A DNA stretch of 28,548 nucleotides from Gammaproteobacteria bacterium (GCA_030599705.1 JAUVNM010000001.1:1-28548), one strand, 5' to 3'; numbered from the stretch's first letter, positions 18,592 through 25,668 are shown. Program-made: numbers and translations. The notes: generated by a model from the letters alone, not told the origin.

Positions 18592-19062
18592 CTATACGCC
18601 GCTTGTTTGATCAGACCTGGAGCCGTGCTGTTCGATGGCAGACAGCAGCTCCTCCCTGGTAAACGGTTTGGTGATGTAGTGGTCGGAACCGACCACGCGT
18701 CCGCGGGCACGATCAAACAGGCCATCCTTGCTGGACAGCATGACGACCGGTGTATGCTTGAACACCCGGTGATGCTTGATCAGCGCACACGTCTGGTAAC
18801 CGTCCAGCCGGGGCATCATGATGTCCATGAAGATCAGGTCCGGCTGGTAGTCCACAATCTTGCTCAGCGCCTCGAAGCCATCCACGGCGGTGACGACATC
18901 GAAGCCCTCGTTGCGCAGCAGGCTTTCGGCCGTGCGCCGGATGGTCTTGCTGTCATCGATGATCATGACCGTGAAGACACTGCGATCACCCCCGGCAACA
19001 CCCTCCTGGTCAGGGGTATCCCCGGCGTCCGCCTTTACCTGAGTCTCGGCACTGTATTGCAT
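18592..19062 (-). CDS. pilG: PilG, CheY-like response regulator
   Basis: This 156-residue receiver-only protein is the likely output of the Pil-Chp kinase that promotes pilus extension. The core is very close to Pseudomonas PilG as I recall it: VMIIDDSKTIRRTAESLL, FMDIMMPRLDGYQTCALIK, MLSSKDGLFDRARGR and the C-terminal TKPFTREELLSAI. Key residues are D36, D37, D80, S110 and K132. About 25 poorly conserved residues precede the domain, more than in Pseudomonas PilG (about 135 residues in total). ATG 19062 has only a weak GTGAG site. It is the first gene of the operon, divergent from gshB across about 200 bases. Confidence 0.95.
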   Translation of the reverse strand: MQYSAETQVKADAGDTPDQEGVAGGDRSVFTVMIIDDSKTIRRTAESLLRNEGFDVVTAVDGFEALSKIVDYQPDLIFMDIMMPRLDGYQTCALIKHHRVFKHTPVVMLSSKDGLFDRARGRVVGSDHYITKPFTREELLSAIEQHGSRSDQTSGV

Positions 19063-19265
19063 ATATAACTCACTGTTTTAATTTAACTTTCAGTAATATC
19101 ATGCCGGCTGTCGCCGGCCCGTGTAGCGGCCAGGCGCCGCCCGGACAACGCGCCGCCCGGTGAATTAATTTACTATCGCCCTTCAGCCACAACGATTTAT
19201 CGTCCGCCACGGGACAAACTTTATATGCCTGCAGGCGGCCACTCCGGACCGGGAAAGCAACAGTT
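19063..19265. promoter_or_regulatory. Divergent pilG / gshB promoter region with repeats
   Basis: This 203-bp region must start both the pil operon and gshB. It contains a hairpin GCCGGC-TGTC-GCCGGC (19103-19118) and two 11-bp direct repeats GCGCCGCCCGG at 19134-19144 and 19150-19160, one and a half helical turns apart (16-bp period). A/T-rich segments lie at each side (19076-19100 and 19163-19175), where -10 boxes could be. I cannot define either promoter exactly. Confidence 0.45.
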
Positions 19266-20219
19266 ATGGCGATCAAACTAGGCGTGGTCATGGACCCGAT
19301 CGAGTCCATCAACTTCAAAAAAGACAGCACCCTGGCCATGCTGCTGGCAGCCAGTGCGCGTGACTGGGAACTCTGGTACATGGAGCAACCCGACCTGTTC
19401 CTGCACGACAGTCACAGCCTTGCGGCCATGAGCCATCTCGAGGTCAGGGATGACCCGGATGACTGGTACCGGCGCGCACCACCCGTGGTGCGCCCACTGA
19501 CATCACTGGACGTGGTACTGATGCGCAAGGATCCGCCCGTCGATATGGAATACATGTACTCGACGTTCCTGCTCGAACACGCCGAGGCCGACGGGGTACT
19601 GCTGGTCAACCGGCCGGGGGCACTGCGTGATGCCAATGAAAAACTGTACACCGCCTGGTTTGCAGATTGCTGCCCGCCCACCCGCGTCAGCCGGGACATT
19701 GCGCGCCTGCAGCAGTTCCTCGATGAACACTCTGATATCGTCGTCAAGCCGCTCAACGGCATGGGCGGCGCATCGGTTTTCCGGGTACACAGGGACGACC
19801 CGAACGTAAATGTCATCCTCGAAACCATTACCGACAATGGCAGCCGGTCAGCCATGGCGCAGCGCTATATTCCAGAAATCACCCGCGGTGACAAACGCAT
19901 CCTGATGATTGACGGTGAACCGTTTCCCCACGCACTGGCACGCATCCCGGCCGCCGGGGAAACCCGCGGCAACCTGGCCGCCGGGGGTACCGGCAAGGGC
20001 GTGGATCTCAGTGACCGCGACCGCTGGATTTGCCGGCAGGTCGGTCCGGCCCTGCGGGAGAAAGGCCTGCTGTTTGCCGGGCTTGATGTGATCGGTGATT
20101 ACCTCACGGAAATCAACGTCACCAGCCCGACCTGTATCCGCGAACTCGATTCACTGTATGACGCAGACATCGCCGGCGACTTGATGGCCGCCATCGACAA
20201 GCAACTGGCAAGTCCATAG
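19266..20219 (+). CDS. gshB: Glutathione synthetase
   Basis: This 317-residue ATP-grasp enzyme joins gamma-glutamylcysteine to glycine, the final step of glutathione synthesis. It opens MAIKLGVVMDPIESINFKKDST, the classic GshB start. It contains MRKDPP (86-91), NEKLY (124-128), the ATP-grasp lid KPLNGMGGAS (161-170), RILMIDGEP and the metal/substrate loop EINVTSPTCIRELD (282-295). Length is normal. The upstream site is weak (GGGAAAG). In Pseudomonas gshB lies beside pilG as here. A GGGAGG element overlapping its stop serves the next gene, apbE, only 14 bases away, so the two are probably co-transcribed. Confidence 0.96.
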   Translation: MAIKLGVVMDPIESINFKKDSTLAMLLAASARDWELWYMEQPDLFLHDSHSLAAMSHLEVRDDPDDWYRRAPPVVRPLTSLDVVLMRKDPPVDMEYMYSTFLLEHAEADGVLLVNRPGALRDANEKLYTAWFADCCPPTRVSRDIARLQQFLDEHSDIVVKPLNGMGGASVFRVHRDDPNVNVILETITDNGSRSAMAQRYIPEITRGDKRILMIDGEPFPHALARIPAAGETRGNLAAGGTGKGVDLSDRDRWICRQVGPALREKGLLFAGLDVIGDYLTEINVTSPTCIRELDSLYDADIAGDLMAAIDKQLASP

Positions 20220-20233
20220 GGAGGGCCACCCTG

Positions 20234-21277
20234 GTGTCTGCAAGTTCGTTCCGCACCGGCCTGCTGCTGTGCCTGCTGCTGGTCAGCGGTTGCAGCCAGT
20301 CACCGGAGCTGGTCCGGCACCGGCAGTTTTTCGCGCTGGGGACCCTGATCGATATTACGATGTACGATATCGACGGCGCTGCCGCCGAACAGGCTGGTCT
20401 GGAACTGGAACAGCTGTTTATGCGCATGCATGCCGACTGGCATGCCTGGCAACCGGGTATCCTGCAGGAAACCAACCGCCGGCTGGCCACACTGGAAGAC
20501 TTCCCCGCAGACCCGGCGCTGCTGCCCTTGCTGGATGAGGCCAACCGCCTGTCACGCCTGAGCGATGAACTGTTCAACCCGGTCATCGGCAAGCTGATTG
20601 CCCTGTGGGGCTTCCACAGCGATGAGCGCCCGGATGGACCGCCACCGGACAACAACCGGATACTGGAACTGGTCGCACAACAGCCGTCGGTTACCGACGT
20701 GACCCTGCATGACGGCCACCTGCGGAACGGCAATCCGGCGGTGCGCTATGACCTGGGCGGCGTTGCGAAAGGCTACGCCATCGACCGGGGCATCGAGCGG
20801 CTGCGGGCACGCGGCATTGATCATGCCATTATCAATGCCGGGGGCGACCTGCGCGCCATTGGCCGGCACGGTGAGCGTCCGTGGCACATCGGCATCCGCG
20901 ACCCGCGCGGCCCCGGGGTACTCGCGGCCATCGAGCTGGGGGATGATGAAAGCATCTTCACCTCGGGCGACTATGAGCGCTTCTTTGACCATGATAACCA
21001 GCGTTACCATCACATCATCGATCCGCGCAACGGCTACCCGGCCGACAGCGCCACCTCCGTGACCGTTATCCACACCGATGCCGCCACGGCAGACGCGGCC
21101 GCAACCGCCCTGTTTGTTGCCGGCCCGGAACTCTGGCAAACCGTTGCCCGCCGGATGGGGATACGCTATGTCCTGCTGATTGACCGCAACGGTACCATTC
21201 ACATGAACCCGGCAATGCAACAGCGGGTCCGTTTCGACACGGAACCGGCCGCAATCAGCCTGGGTGAACCCCTGTGA
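20234..21277 (+). CDS. apbE: FAD:protein FMN transferase, lipoprotein
   Basis: This 347-residue ApbE-family flavin transferase covalently attaches FMN from FAD to Ser/Thr of extracytoplasmic flavoproteins such as RnfG/NqrC-type subunits. The N-terminus is a lipoprotein signal with lipobox LVSGC, so C20 would be lipidated. Conserved elements are DLGGVAKGYAID (173-184), NAGGD (201-205), HIIDPRNGYPA (260-270) and the metal ligands D287 and T291 in the TADAAATALFVAG region. GTG at 20234 is taken as the start since GGGAGG lies eight to nine bases upstream. Its stop overlaps the next gene's ATG as TGATG. No candidate Rnf/Nqr target gene is present in the window. Confidence 0.94.
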   Translation: MSASSFRTGLLLCLLLVSGCSQSPELVRHRQFFALGTLIDITMYDIDGAAAEQAGLELEQLFMRMHADWHAWQPGILQETNRRLATLEDFPADPALLPLLDEANRLSRLSDELFNPVIGKLIALWGFHSDERPDGPPPDNNRILELVAQQPSVTDVTLHDGHLRNGNPAVRYDLGGVAKGYAIDRGIERLRARGIDHAIINAGGDLRAIGRHGERPWHIGIRDPRGPGVLAAIELGDDESIFTSGDYERFFDHDNQRYHHIIDPRNGYPADSATSVTVIHTDAATADAAATALFVAGPELWQTVARRMGIRYVLLIDRNGTIHMNPAMQQRVRFDTEPAAISLGEPL

Positions 21278-21636
21278 TGACGCGTGCGGACTGGTTGCTG
21301 CTGGTTGCCGTCATTGGCTGCCTGCCGCTGCTGTACACGCACTTCTGGTCCCGGGAGGGCGTCGCACGCTACCTGCAGGTGCAGGAGGGCAACCAGCCGG
21401 CGCGCATCATTGACCTTGCACCGGACCGCGAGCTGGTACTTGAGGGCCCGCTGGGTGCCAGTGGCATTGAAATTCATGCCGGCCGCGCGCGCTTCGTGCA
21501 TTCACCCTGTCCCGGGAAAAACTGCATCCAGGCCGGCTGGCTGGCGGCTGCCGGAGAACTCGCTGCCTGCCTGCCGAACCGCATCAGCATCCAGTTGCGG
21601 GGCCTGCACCCGCGCTTTGACGCCATCAATTTCTAG
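21277..21636 (+). CDS. Membrane-anchored NusG-domain-II protein
   Basis: This 119-residue protein belongs to the small NusG domain II family found beside flavin-transfer and Gx genes. One membrane segment (about 5-23) would hold the remainder outside the cytoplasm. The domain shows the family cysteine pattern: C78 and C83 in HSPCPGKNCIQAGW, and C98 in ACLPNRISI. Its biochemical role is unknown; it is not the transcription factor NusG. ATG 21277 overlaps the apbE stop as TGATG, so the two proteins are made together. A GTG one codon earlier is less likely. Extracytoplasmic thiol or metal chemistry connected with ApbE is an inference. Confidence 0.8.
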   Translation: MTRADWLLLVAVIGCLPLLYTHFWSREGVARYLQVQEGNQPARIIDLAPDRELVLEGPLGASGIEIHAGRARFVHSPCPGKNCIQAGWLAAAGELAACLPNRISIQLRGLHPRFDAINF

Positions 21637-21661
21637 GCAAGACCTGATTCATACATGTTCC

Positions 21662-21687
21662 GTCATTCCCGCCTGCGCGGGACTGAC
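21662..21687 (+). terminator. Hairpin after the NusG-domain gene
   Basis: GTCA-t-TCCCGC (21662-21672) pairs with GCGGGA-c-TGAC (21677-21687) around a four-base loop, with one mismatch. It resembles the dispersed CGTCATTCCCGC repeat of proteobacteria. There is no T tract on the plus strand. It lies 25 bases beyond the NusG-domain stop and could cap or stabilise the gshB-apbE transcript. Confidence 0.5.
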
Positions 21688-21693
21688 GGGATA

Positions 21694-21719
21694 TAAAAAA
21701 GGGGCGCAGTGCGCCCCTT
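21694..21719 (-). terminator. Rho-independent terminator of the rhodanese operon
   Basis: Read on the minus strand, AAGGGGCGC-ACT-GCGCCCC (21701-21719) is followed by six T (21700-21695). The stem is a perfect GGGGCGC/GCGCCCC with a three-base loop. It lies 24 bases after the rhodanese stop, as expected of an intrinsic terminator. Confidence 0.88.
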
Positions 21720-21742
21720 CTGAAAACTGCGATGCAGCCGGA

Positions 21743-22495
21743 TTATTTCATAACGACTTCCTGCTCACCGCTGTCGGGCATGACGACTGTCAGGCCGAGG
21801 ATCTTCCACATCTGCATGCCGCCACGGTAATAGCTGATTCTGTCAGCCGGATAGCCATGGGCGAGCAATGCCTTGATTGCTCGCGGTGACTGGCCGCACC
21901 ATGGACCGTTACACCAGAACACCACCTCCCTGGCGTTGCTGAAGTCCCAGTCATCGGTCTTGCTGCCGGCCCCGAACAGGTCCAGCTTTGCCAAAACGGA
22001 TTCCGCACCGCGGGTAAACCCGCTGACACCCTCGCGCTGCACACCGCCAAGGTCCTCCAGCACCGTGACCAGATCCGGGTCACCGGCCGCTTTCTCGAAA
22101 ACCGTGAACGGGATATTCACAGAACCCGGGATGGTGCCTTTCTTGTGCCAGGAAGGTGTACGCGCATCGACCAGCAGGCCGTTGCCGGATTCCAGCTCCC
22201 GGTCCATAAACCGGAAGATCTCGGTCTCACCGATTGTCGCCACGCCCGGCGCAATGGTCATGGGCTGAATGCAGAATGGCGGGCACATGCGGGAGGTCTT
22301 GGCAAACCCGCCAGTCAGGACATTGTCCTGCTTCTGGATTCGCTGCACACGCACGATTTCATTGCCATGCTCAACCTCGACATAAGCCAGGTAATCGGTC
22401 ATGTTCACGTCAAGCGCCTGGACAGCAGTGGTAAAACCTGCCACGGCAGTCAGCAGCGCGGCGATCAATGTCTTTGGTGCAGTCGTCTCTTTCAT
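21743..22495 (-). CDS. Secreted rhodanese-domain protein
   Basis: This 250-residue protein has a Sec-type signal peptide (about residues 1-28, cleavage near VQA-LD) and a C-terminal rhodanese domain. LLVDARTPSWHKKGTIPGSVNIPF (107-130) is the classic DAR/GSxNIP element. The active loop WCNGPWCGQSPRA gives nucleophile C195 and a second cysteine, C200. YYRGGMQMWKILGL is the conserved end. Between signal and rhodanese is an extra 60-residue segment with a C71-x3-C75 pair (RMCPPFCIQP). It probably handles sulfane sulfur or a thiol in the periplasm, but the substrate is unknown. GAGAGGGA precedes the ATG at 22495. It is second of a two-gene minus-strand operon, 39 bases after the uncharacterised secreted protein. 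Confidence 0.85.
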   Translation of the reverse strand: MKETTAPKTLIAALLTAVAGFTTAVQALDVNMTDYLAYVEVEHGNEIVRVQRIQKQDNVLTGGFAKTSRMCPPFCIQPMTIAPGVATIGETEIFRFMDRELESGNGLLVDARTPSWHKKGTIPGSVNIPFTVFEKAAGDPDLVTVLEDLGGVQREGVSGFTRGAESVLAKLDLFGAGSKTDDWDFSNAREVVFWCNGPWCGQSPRAIKALLAHGYPADRISYYRGGMQMWKILGLTVVMPDSGEQEVVMK

Positions 22496-22534
22496 GGTTG
22501 TCCCTCTCAGGTGTGTTGATTGCAGATCCGCCGG

Positions 22535-22921
22535 CTAGCTGGATGACAGCAAACTGACGATATGTTCGCGTACCGCCCGGACCTCGTTATCGTCCAGGTA
22601 CGATTTCCAGGCTGCACGTTGCTGGTCCCTGCGCAGCTTCATGTACAACAGGTGTGTGCCGGAGTAGCTGTTGTGCAACTCGTTCTCGAAGTCTTCAAAA
22701 CCGAGATCCGGCGTTATGGTGGTGGCGATCCTGGCGGTCTTGCTCTTTACGGGTGCTGCAATAGTTGCCGTACTGGTCCGTTGCGTCTGCCTGCCGGTGT
22801 CTTCGGCCTCCGCCTCCAGCACACTGAGATAGTCGTCGACTGCATATACAACACCGGCCGGCACGAGCCATAGCAGGACCGCAAGCCCGCCGGCAACAAA
22901 CGGATGACTACCCGTGCTCAT
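22535..22921 (-). CDS. Uncharacterised secreted protein
   Basis: I do not recognise this 128-residue protein. Residues 1-27 look like a Sec signal (hydrophobic GGLAVLLWLVPAGVV, cleavage likely after VYA). The mature part starts VDDYLSVLEAEAEDTG, then has a Thr/Ala/Lys-rich linker (48-70). A charged C-terminal region of about 55 residues (DLGFEDFENELHNSYSG through REHIVSLLSS) is predicted by eye to be helical. No cysteine is present. The ATG at 22921 has a modest GGAAAC site. It is first in a two-gene unit with the secreted rhodanese, whose mature N-terminus is faintly similar (TDYLAYVEVEHG). A partner role in the periplasm is a guess from context. Confidence 0.7.
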   Translation of the reverse strand: MSTGSHPFVAGGLAVLLWLVPAGVVYAVDDYLSVLEAEAEDTGRQTQRTSTATIAAPVKSKTARIATTITPDLGFEDFENELHNSYSGTHLLYMKLRRDQQRAAWKSYLDDNEVRAVREHIVSLLSSS

Positions 22922-23027
22922 GTGGTTTCCGTCGCGCCCTTCAAACAGGTCATACGATGTACCTGACTGTAAATACTGGGAATATTTGCATCATCGCTGA
23001 CGCCGTCGCTAATCTATCGGCCGGGCC

Positions 23028-23089
23028 GGCAAGCGGCTTTAGAGACTGCCGAAGCACACCGTGGACTGCAACACAGATAGCCGCTTGCC
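23028..23089. other. 11-bp inverted repeat enclosing 40 bases, candidate structured RNA or operator
   Basis: GGCAAGCGGCT (23028-23038) is exactly complementary to AGCCGCTTGCC (23079-23089). The 40-base interior includes two GACTGC copies and a short CAC-ACC-GTG hairpin. It lies in the 233-bp gap between the divergent secreted-protein gene and the Gx gene, 66 bases before the latter's start. It does not match any riboswitch consensus I could recall. Strand of action is undetermined. Confidence 0.5.
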
Positions 23090-23154
23090 CTTTATGACCG
23101 GCATGACCACTATTACAGCTGAACACCGCCACTACGACAGACAGACCAGGCACC

Positions 23155-23667
23155 ATGCTGATCCAGACCACACCTGAAGACCACCGTATCGCCTGGTTTG
23201 CCGCGCTTGCGATTACCATCCACATCATGGAAAGCGCACTGCCCAGTCCCCTGCCGGGGCTAAAACCGGGACTGGCCAATGTCATTACCATCGCCGTGCT
23301 GCTGCAATTCGGCTGGGGAGCCGCTGCCTGGGTCAGTCTGCTGCGCGTAGTATGCGGCAGCCTGCTGCTGGGCACGTTCCTGTCACCCACGTTCCTGCTC
23401 AGCCTGGCCGGCGCGGGATGCAGTATTGGCATACTCTGGCTTGCCGGCCGGATGCCCGGCAGGGGGTTTGGACCGGTTGGCTTCAGCATTCTTGCGGCAC
23501 TGGCCCACATGGCCGGCCAGTTTACCCTCGCCTGGCTGCTGTTCATCCCGCACCCGGCCCTGTGGCGGCTGTTCCCGCTACTGATGACCGCGGCACTGTT
23601 GTTCGGGATTATCAGCGGTATAATTGCCGGCGCCATGACCACGGAGCCCCGACCATGCAGGACCTGA
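23155..23667 (+). CDS. Gx-transporter / heptaprenyl diphosphate synthase component I family membrane protein
   Basis: This 170-residue integral membrane protein has about five hydrophobic spans. It carries the family signature ESALPSPLPGLKPGLANVIT (26-45), followed by LLRVVCGSLLLGTFLSPTF. Members are annotated as Gx transporters or as heptaprenyl diphosphate synthase component I, but the true substrate is not settled. They often accompany NusG-domain-II and ApbE genes, as here, which points to a flavin- or quinone-linked membrane process. The ATG at 23155 has a weak CCAGG site. Its last 13 bases overlap the start of the TonB gene, so both are likely translated from one transcript. Confidence 0.8.
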   Translation: MLIQTTPEDHRIAWFAALAITIHIMESALPSPLPGLKPGLANVITIAVLLQFGWGAAAWVSLLRVVCGSLLLGTFLSPTFLLSLAGAGCSIGILWLAGRMPGRGFGPVGFSILAALAHMAGQFTLAWLLFIPHPALWRLFPLLMTAALLFGIISGIIAGAMTTEPRPCRT

Positions 23668-24512
23668 CCACGCCGGATCTCGTAACCAGCCCGGTGACGT
23701 CAACCGACCGGTTCACCCTGACACTGTTTTTTGCGTTGGTCCTGCATGCCATGATCATCCTCGGCATCACCTTCGGAACACCGGATGCGGACCCGCCGGA
23801 TAATATTCTGCCCACGCTGGATATCACGATTGCCAACCGCAAGACACCGCCACCGGACGAGGCAGACTACCTGGCGCAGACCAGCCAGGATGGCGGTGGC
23901 AATGTCACTGAAAAGGTGCGCCCACGGCAAGCCATCCAGGAACAGGCGCCGGCCGTTGAGCAACAGCAGCCGGCACCCGCACCTACCCAGGTGGTGACGG
24001 CCGACAAGTCCGTCACGCAAATCCACCAGGAAGACACCGTTCAACCCGACGCGGAACGCAAGGATCCGACCGCCGCCAGTCTGATCCAGCGCATCATGGA
24101 TATGGTCAACCTGGGCGAGGAAATCAACCAGACCGAGCAGGTCTACACCAAGCAGCCGAAAGAGGTCTATGTCTCGGCGCGCACCCAGGAGTTCAAATAT
24201 GCCAACTACATGTCTGAATGGGTCAAGAAGGTAGAACGCGTGGGTAATCTGAATTACCCGGATACAGCCCGGCGTGAAGGCGTTTCCGGGAAACTGCTGC
24301 TCGACGTATCACTCAACCCGGACGGATCCGTGCGCAATATTACGGTCCTGAAAAGCTCCGGACACGCGATCATCGATGAGGCAGCCATCCGGATTGTCGA
24401 GCTGGCCGGACCGTTCCCGCCATTCTCGCCGGAAATCAGCAAGGAAGCCGATATACTGCATATTACCCGAACCTGGGATTTTTCCACCTCGCATCGCCTG
24501 AAAAGCCACTGA
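23655..24512 (+). CDS. TonB-family energy-transducing protein (TonB3-like)
   Basis: This 285-residue inner-membrane protein has a short cytoplasmic start, a membrane anchor at about 20-41, a Pro/Gln/Glu-rich periplasmic spacer (63-140) and a TonB C-terminal domain. The domain begins near NLNYPDTARREGVSGKLLLD (198-217) and includes VTVLKSSGHAIIDEAAIRIV-type sequence. TonB proteins carry ExbBD proton-motive energy to outer-membrane receptors. Position next to yqgE and near gshB-pilG matches P. aeruginosa tonB3, which is needed for normal pilus assembly and twitching. GGAG stands eight bases before the ATG. ExbB/ExbD genes are not in the window. Confidence 0.88.
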   Translation: MQDLTTPDLVTSPVTSTDRFTLTLFFALVLHAMIILGITFGTPDADPPDNILPTLDITIANRKTPPPDEADYLAQTSQDGGGNVTEKVRPRQAIQEQAPAVEQQQPAPAPTQVVTADKSVTQIHQEDTVQPDAERKDPTAASLIQRIMDMVNLGEEINQTEQVYTKQPKEVYVSARTQEFKYANYMSEWVKKVERVGNLNYPDTARREGVSGKLLLDVSLNPDGSVRNITVLKSSGHAIIDEAAIRIVELAGPFPPFSPEISKEADILHITRTWDFSTSHRLKSH

Positions 24513-24520
24513 TTGCTGGA

Positions 24521-24577
24521 GGCCGAATAGATTCGGCCCTGCAAGGAACGGCGGCGCAGGGCGGAATTTATTCCGCC
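24521..24577. repeat. 57-bp double-hairpin REP-like repeat, copy 2 (inverted relative to copy 1)
   Basis: GGCCGAATAGATTCGGCC (24521-24538) and GGCGGAATTTATTCCGCC (24560-24577) flank 21 bases whose ends CTGCAA and GCGCAG can partly pair. Its reverse complement aligns over all 57 bases with 4538-4594, differing at seven linker positions and one hairpin position. It lies between the tonB stop and yqgE. Confidence 0.9.
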
Positions 24578-24610
24578 AGATATTTACCGTTTCGGAACGC
24601 TTACCACTTG

Positions 24611-25207
24611 ATGGCAGCCACCACTCTGCCCGATACTATGGGTATGAGCACAGTGGAGTCCCTCAGCAACCACTTTCTGATCGCCATGCCGGCGTTGGCC
24701 GACCCCAATTTTCACCACACCGCCACCTTGATCTGCAAACACAATGATGGCGGGGCACTCGGCATCGTAATCAACCGGCCGACGGATTTACAACTCGGCG
24801 ACATCCTGGAACACATGGAAATCGAGGCCACCCGCAGTGACATTGCACGGCAGGCTGTCTACATGGGCGGCCCGGTACAAAATGACCGCGGCTTCGTATT
24901 GCACGAACCACTGGGGAACTGGGAAGCCACCCTGAAGGTAACTGATGATACCGGCATTACCTCGTCGCGGGACATCCTCGAGGCGATTGCGCTCGGCGCA
25001 GGCCCGGAAAAGGCATTCATAACACTCGGGTATGCCGGCTGGGGCGCGGGCCAGCTCGAACAGGAGCTCGCCGCGAATGCCTGGCTCAGTGGACCCTCCA
25101 GCACCCGGATTGTATTTGAAACCCCGTGCGAACAGCGCTGGGAAGCGGCGGCGGCGCTTATCGGGATTGATCTCAACCTGATATCCGGAGACGCGGGCCA
25201 TGCCTGA
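24611..25207 (+). CDS. yqgE: YqgE/AlgH family protein
   Basis: This 198-residue protein is of the YqgE/AlgH (UPF0301) family, of unknown biochemical function. Family landmarks are NHFLIAMPALADPNFHHTAT, GALGIVINRP, YMGGPVQNDRGFVLHE, TSSRDILEAI, ALGYAGWGAGQLEQEL and DLNLISGDAGHA at the end. The ATG at 24611 has a distant GGAA site; ATGs at 24638 and 24644 would give lengths closer to E. coli YqgE and cannot be excluded. It is the first gene of a compact run with ruvX, pyrR, pyrB and pyrC', as in Pseudomonas. The preceding REP-like repeat separates it from tonB. Confidence 0.92.
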   Translation: MAATTLPDTMGMSTVESLSNHFLIAMPALADPNFHHTATLICKHNDGGALGIVINRPTDLQLGDILEHMEIEATRSDIARQAVYMGGPVQNDRGFVLHEPLGNWEATLKVTDDTGITSSRDILEAIALGAGPEKAFITLGYAGWGAGQLEQELAANAWLSGPSSTRIVFETPCEQRWEAAAALIGIDLNLISGDAGHA

Positions 25208-25251
25208 CAACAGCACCCGGTATCGCCGCCATCCCGGACCGGCCAGACAAC

Positions 25252-25668
25252 TTGCAGACGCTGCTGGGATTTGACTTCGGACTGCGGCGTATCGGCGTTG
25301 CTGCAGGACAGGACATTACCGGGACGGCCACGGCACTCAGCACGGTCAAGGCCCGTGATGGCCAGCCGGACTGGACCATTATTTCCGGGTTATTGGAAAC
25401 CTGGCAGCCCGACGCCCTGGTCGTTGGCCTGCCGCGGCACGGCGATGGTACCGATGCGGACATTACGGATTCAGTCAGACGCTTTATCCGTCAACTGGAA
25501 GGGCGTTACCGGCTACCGGTATACACAATGGATGAAAGACTCAGCTCCCGGGCGGCACGTGAGCAACTGGATACCCATAATGATCCGGATGCAGCGCAGG
25601 GTATCGACGCCATTGCAGCCCGCATCATACTGCAGGACTGGCTGGAAACCGGCAACAGCAGCGAATGA
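25252..25668 (+). CDS. ruvX: Putative pre-16S rRNA nuclease / Holliday junction resolvase-like (YqgF)
   Basis: This 138-residue RNase H-fold protein acts in maturation of the 16S rRNA 5' end; the family was first described as a Holliday junction resolvase homologue. It shows LLGFDFGLRRIGVAAGQ with the first acidic residue, VVGLPRHGDGTDAD, YTMDERLSSRAA with its conserved Glu, and the C-terminal acidic GIDAIAARIIL. No ATG or GTG is in frame at the start; TTG at 25252 is used here, with only a weak purine-rich site upstream. An ATG overlapping the yqgE stop at 25200 is in another frame and closes after 24 codons. The stop overlaps pyrR as ATGA. Confidence 0.85.
   Translation: MQTLLGFDFGLRRIGVAAGQDITGTATALSTVKARDGQPDWTIISGLLETWQPDALVVGLPRHGDGTDADITDSVRRFIRQLEGRYRLPVYTMDERLSSRAAREQLDTHNDPDAAQGIDAIAARIILQDWLETGNSSE

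Noticed and set aside
18570..18725. Longer PilH form with 52 extra N-terminal residues
   Set aside because: The extension overlaps the pilG coding end in another frame, is not receiver-like, and the internal ATG at 18569 has a strong ribosome site.
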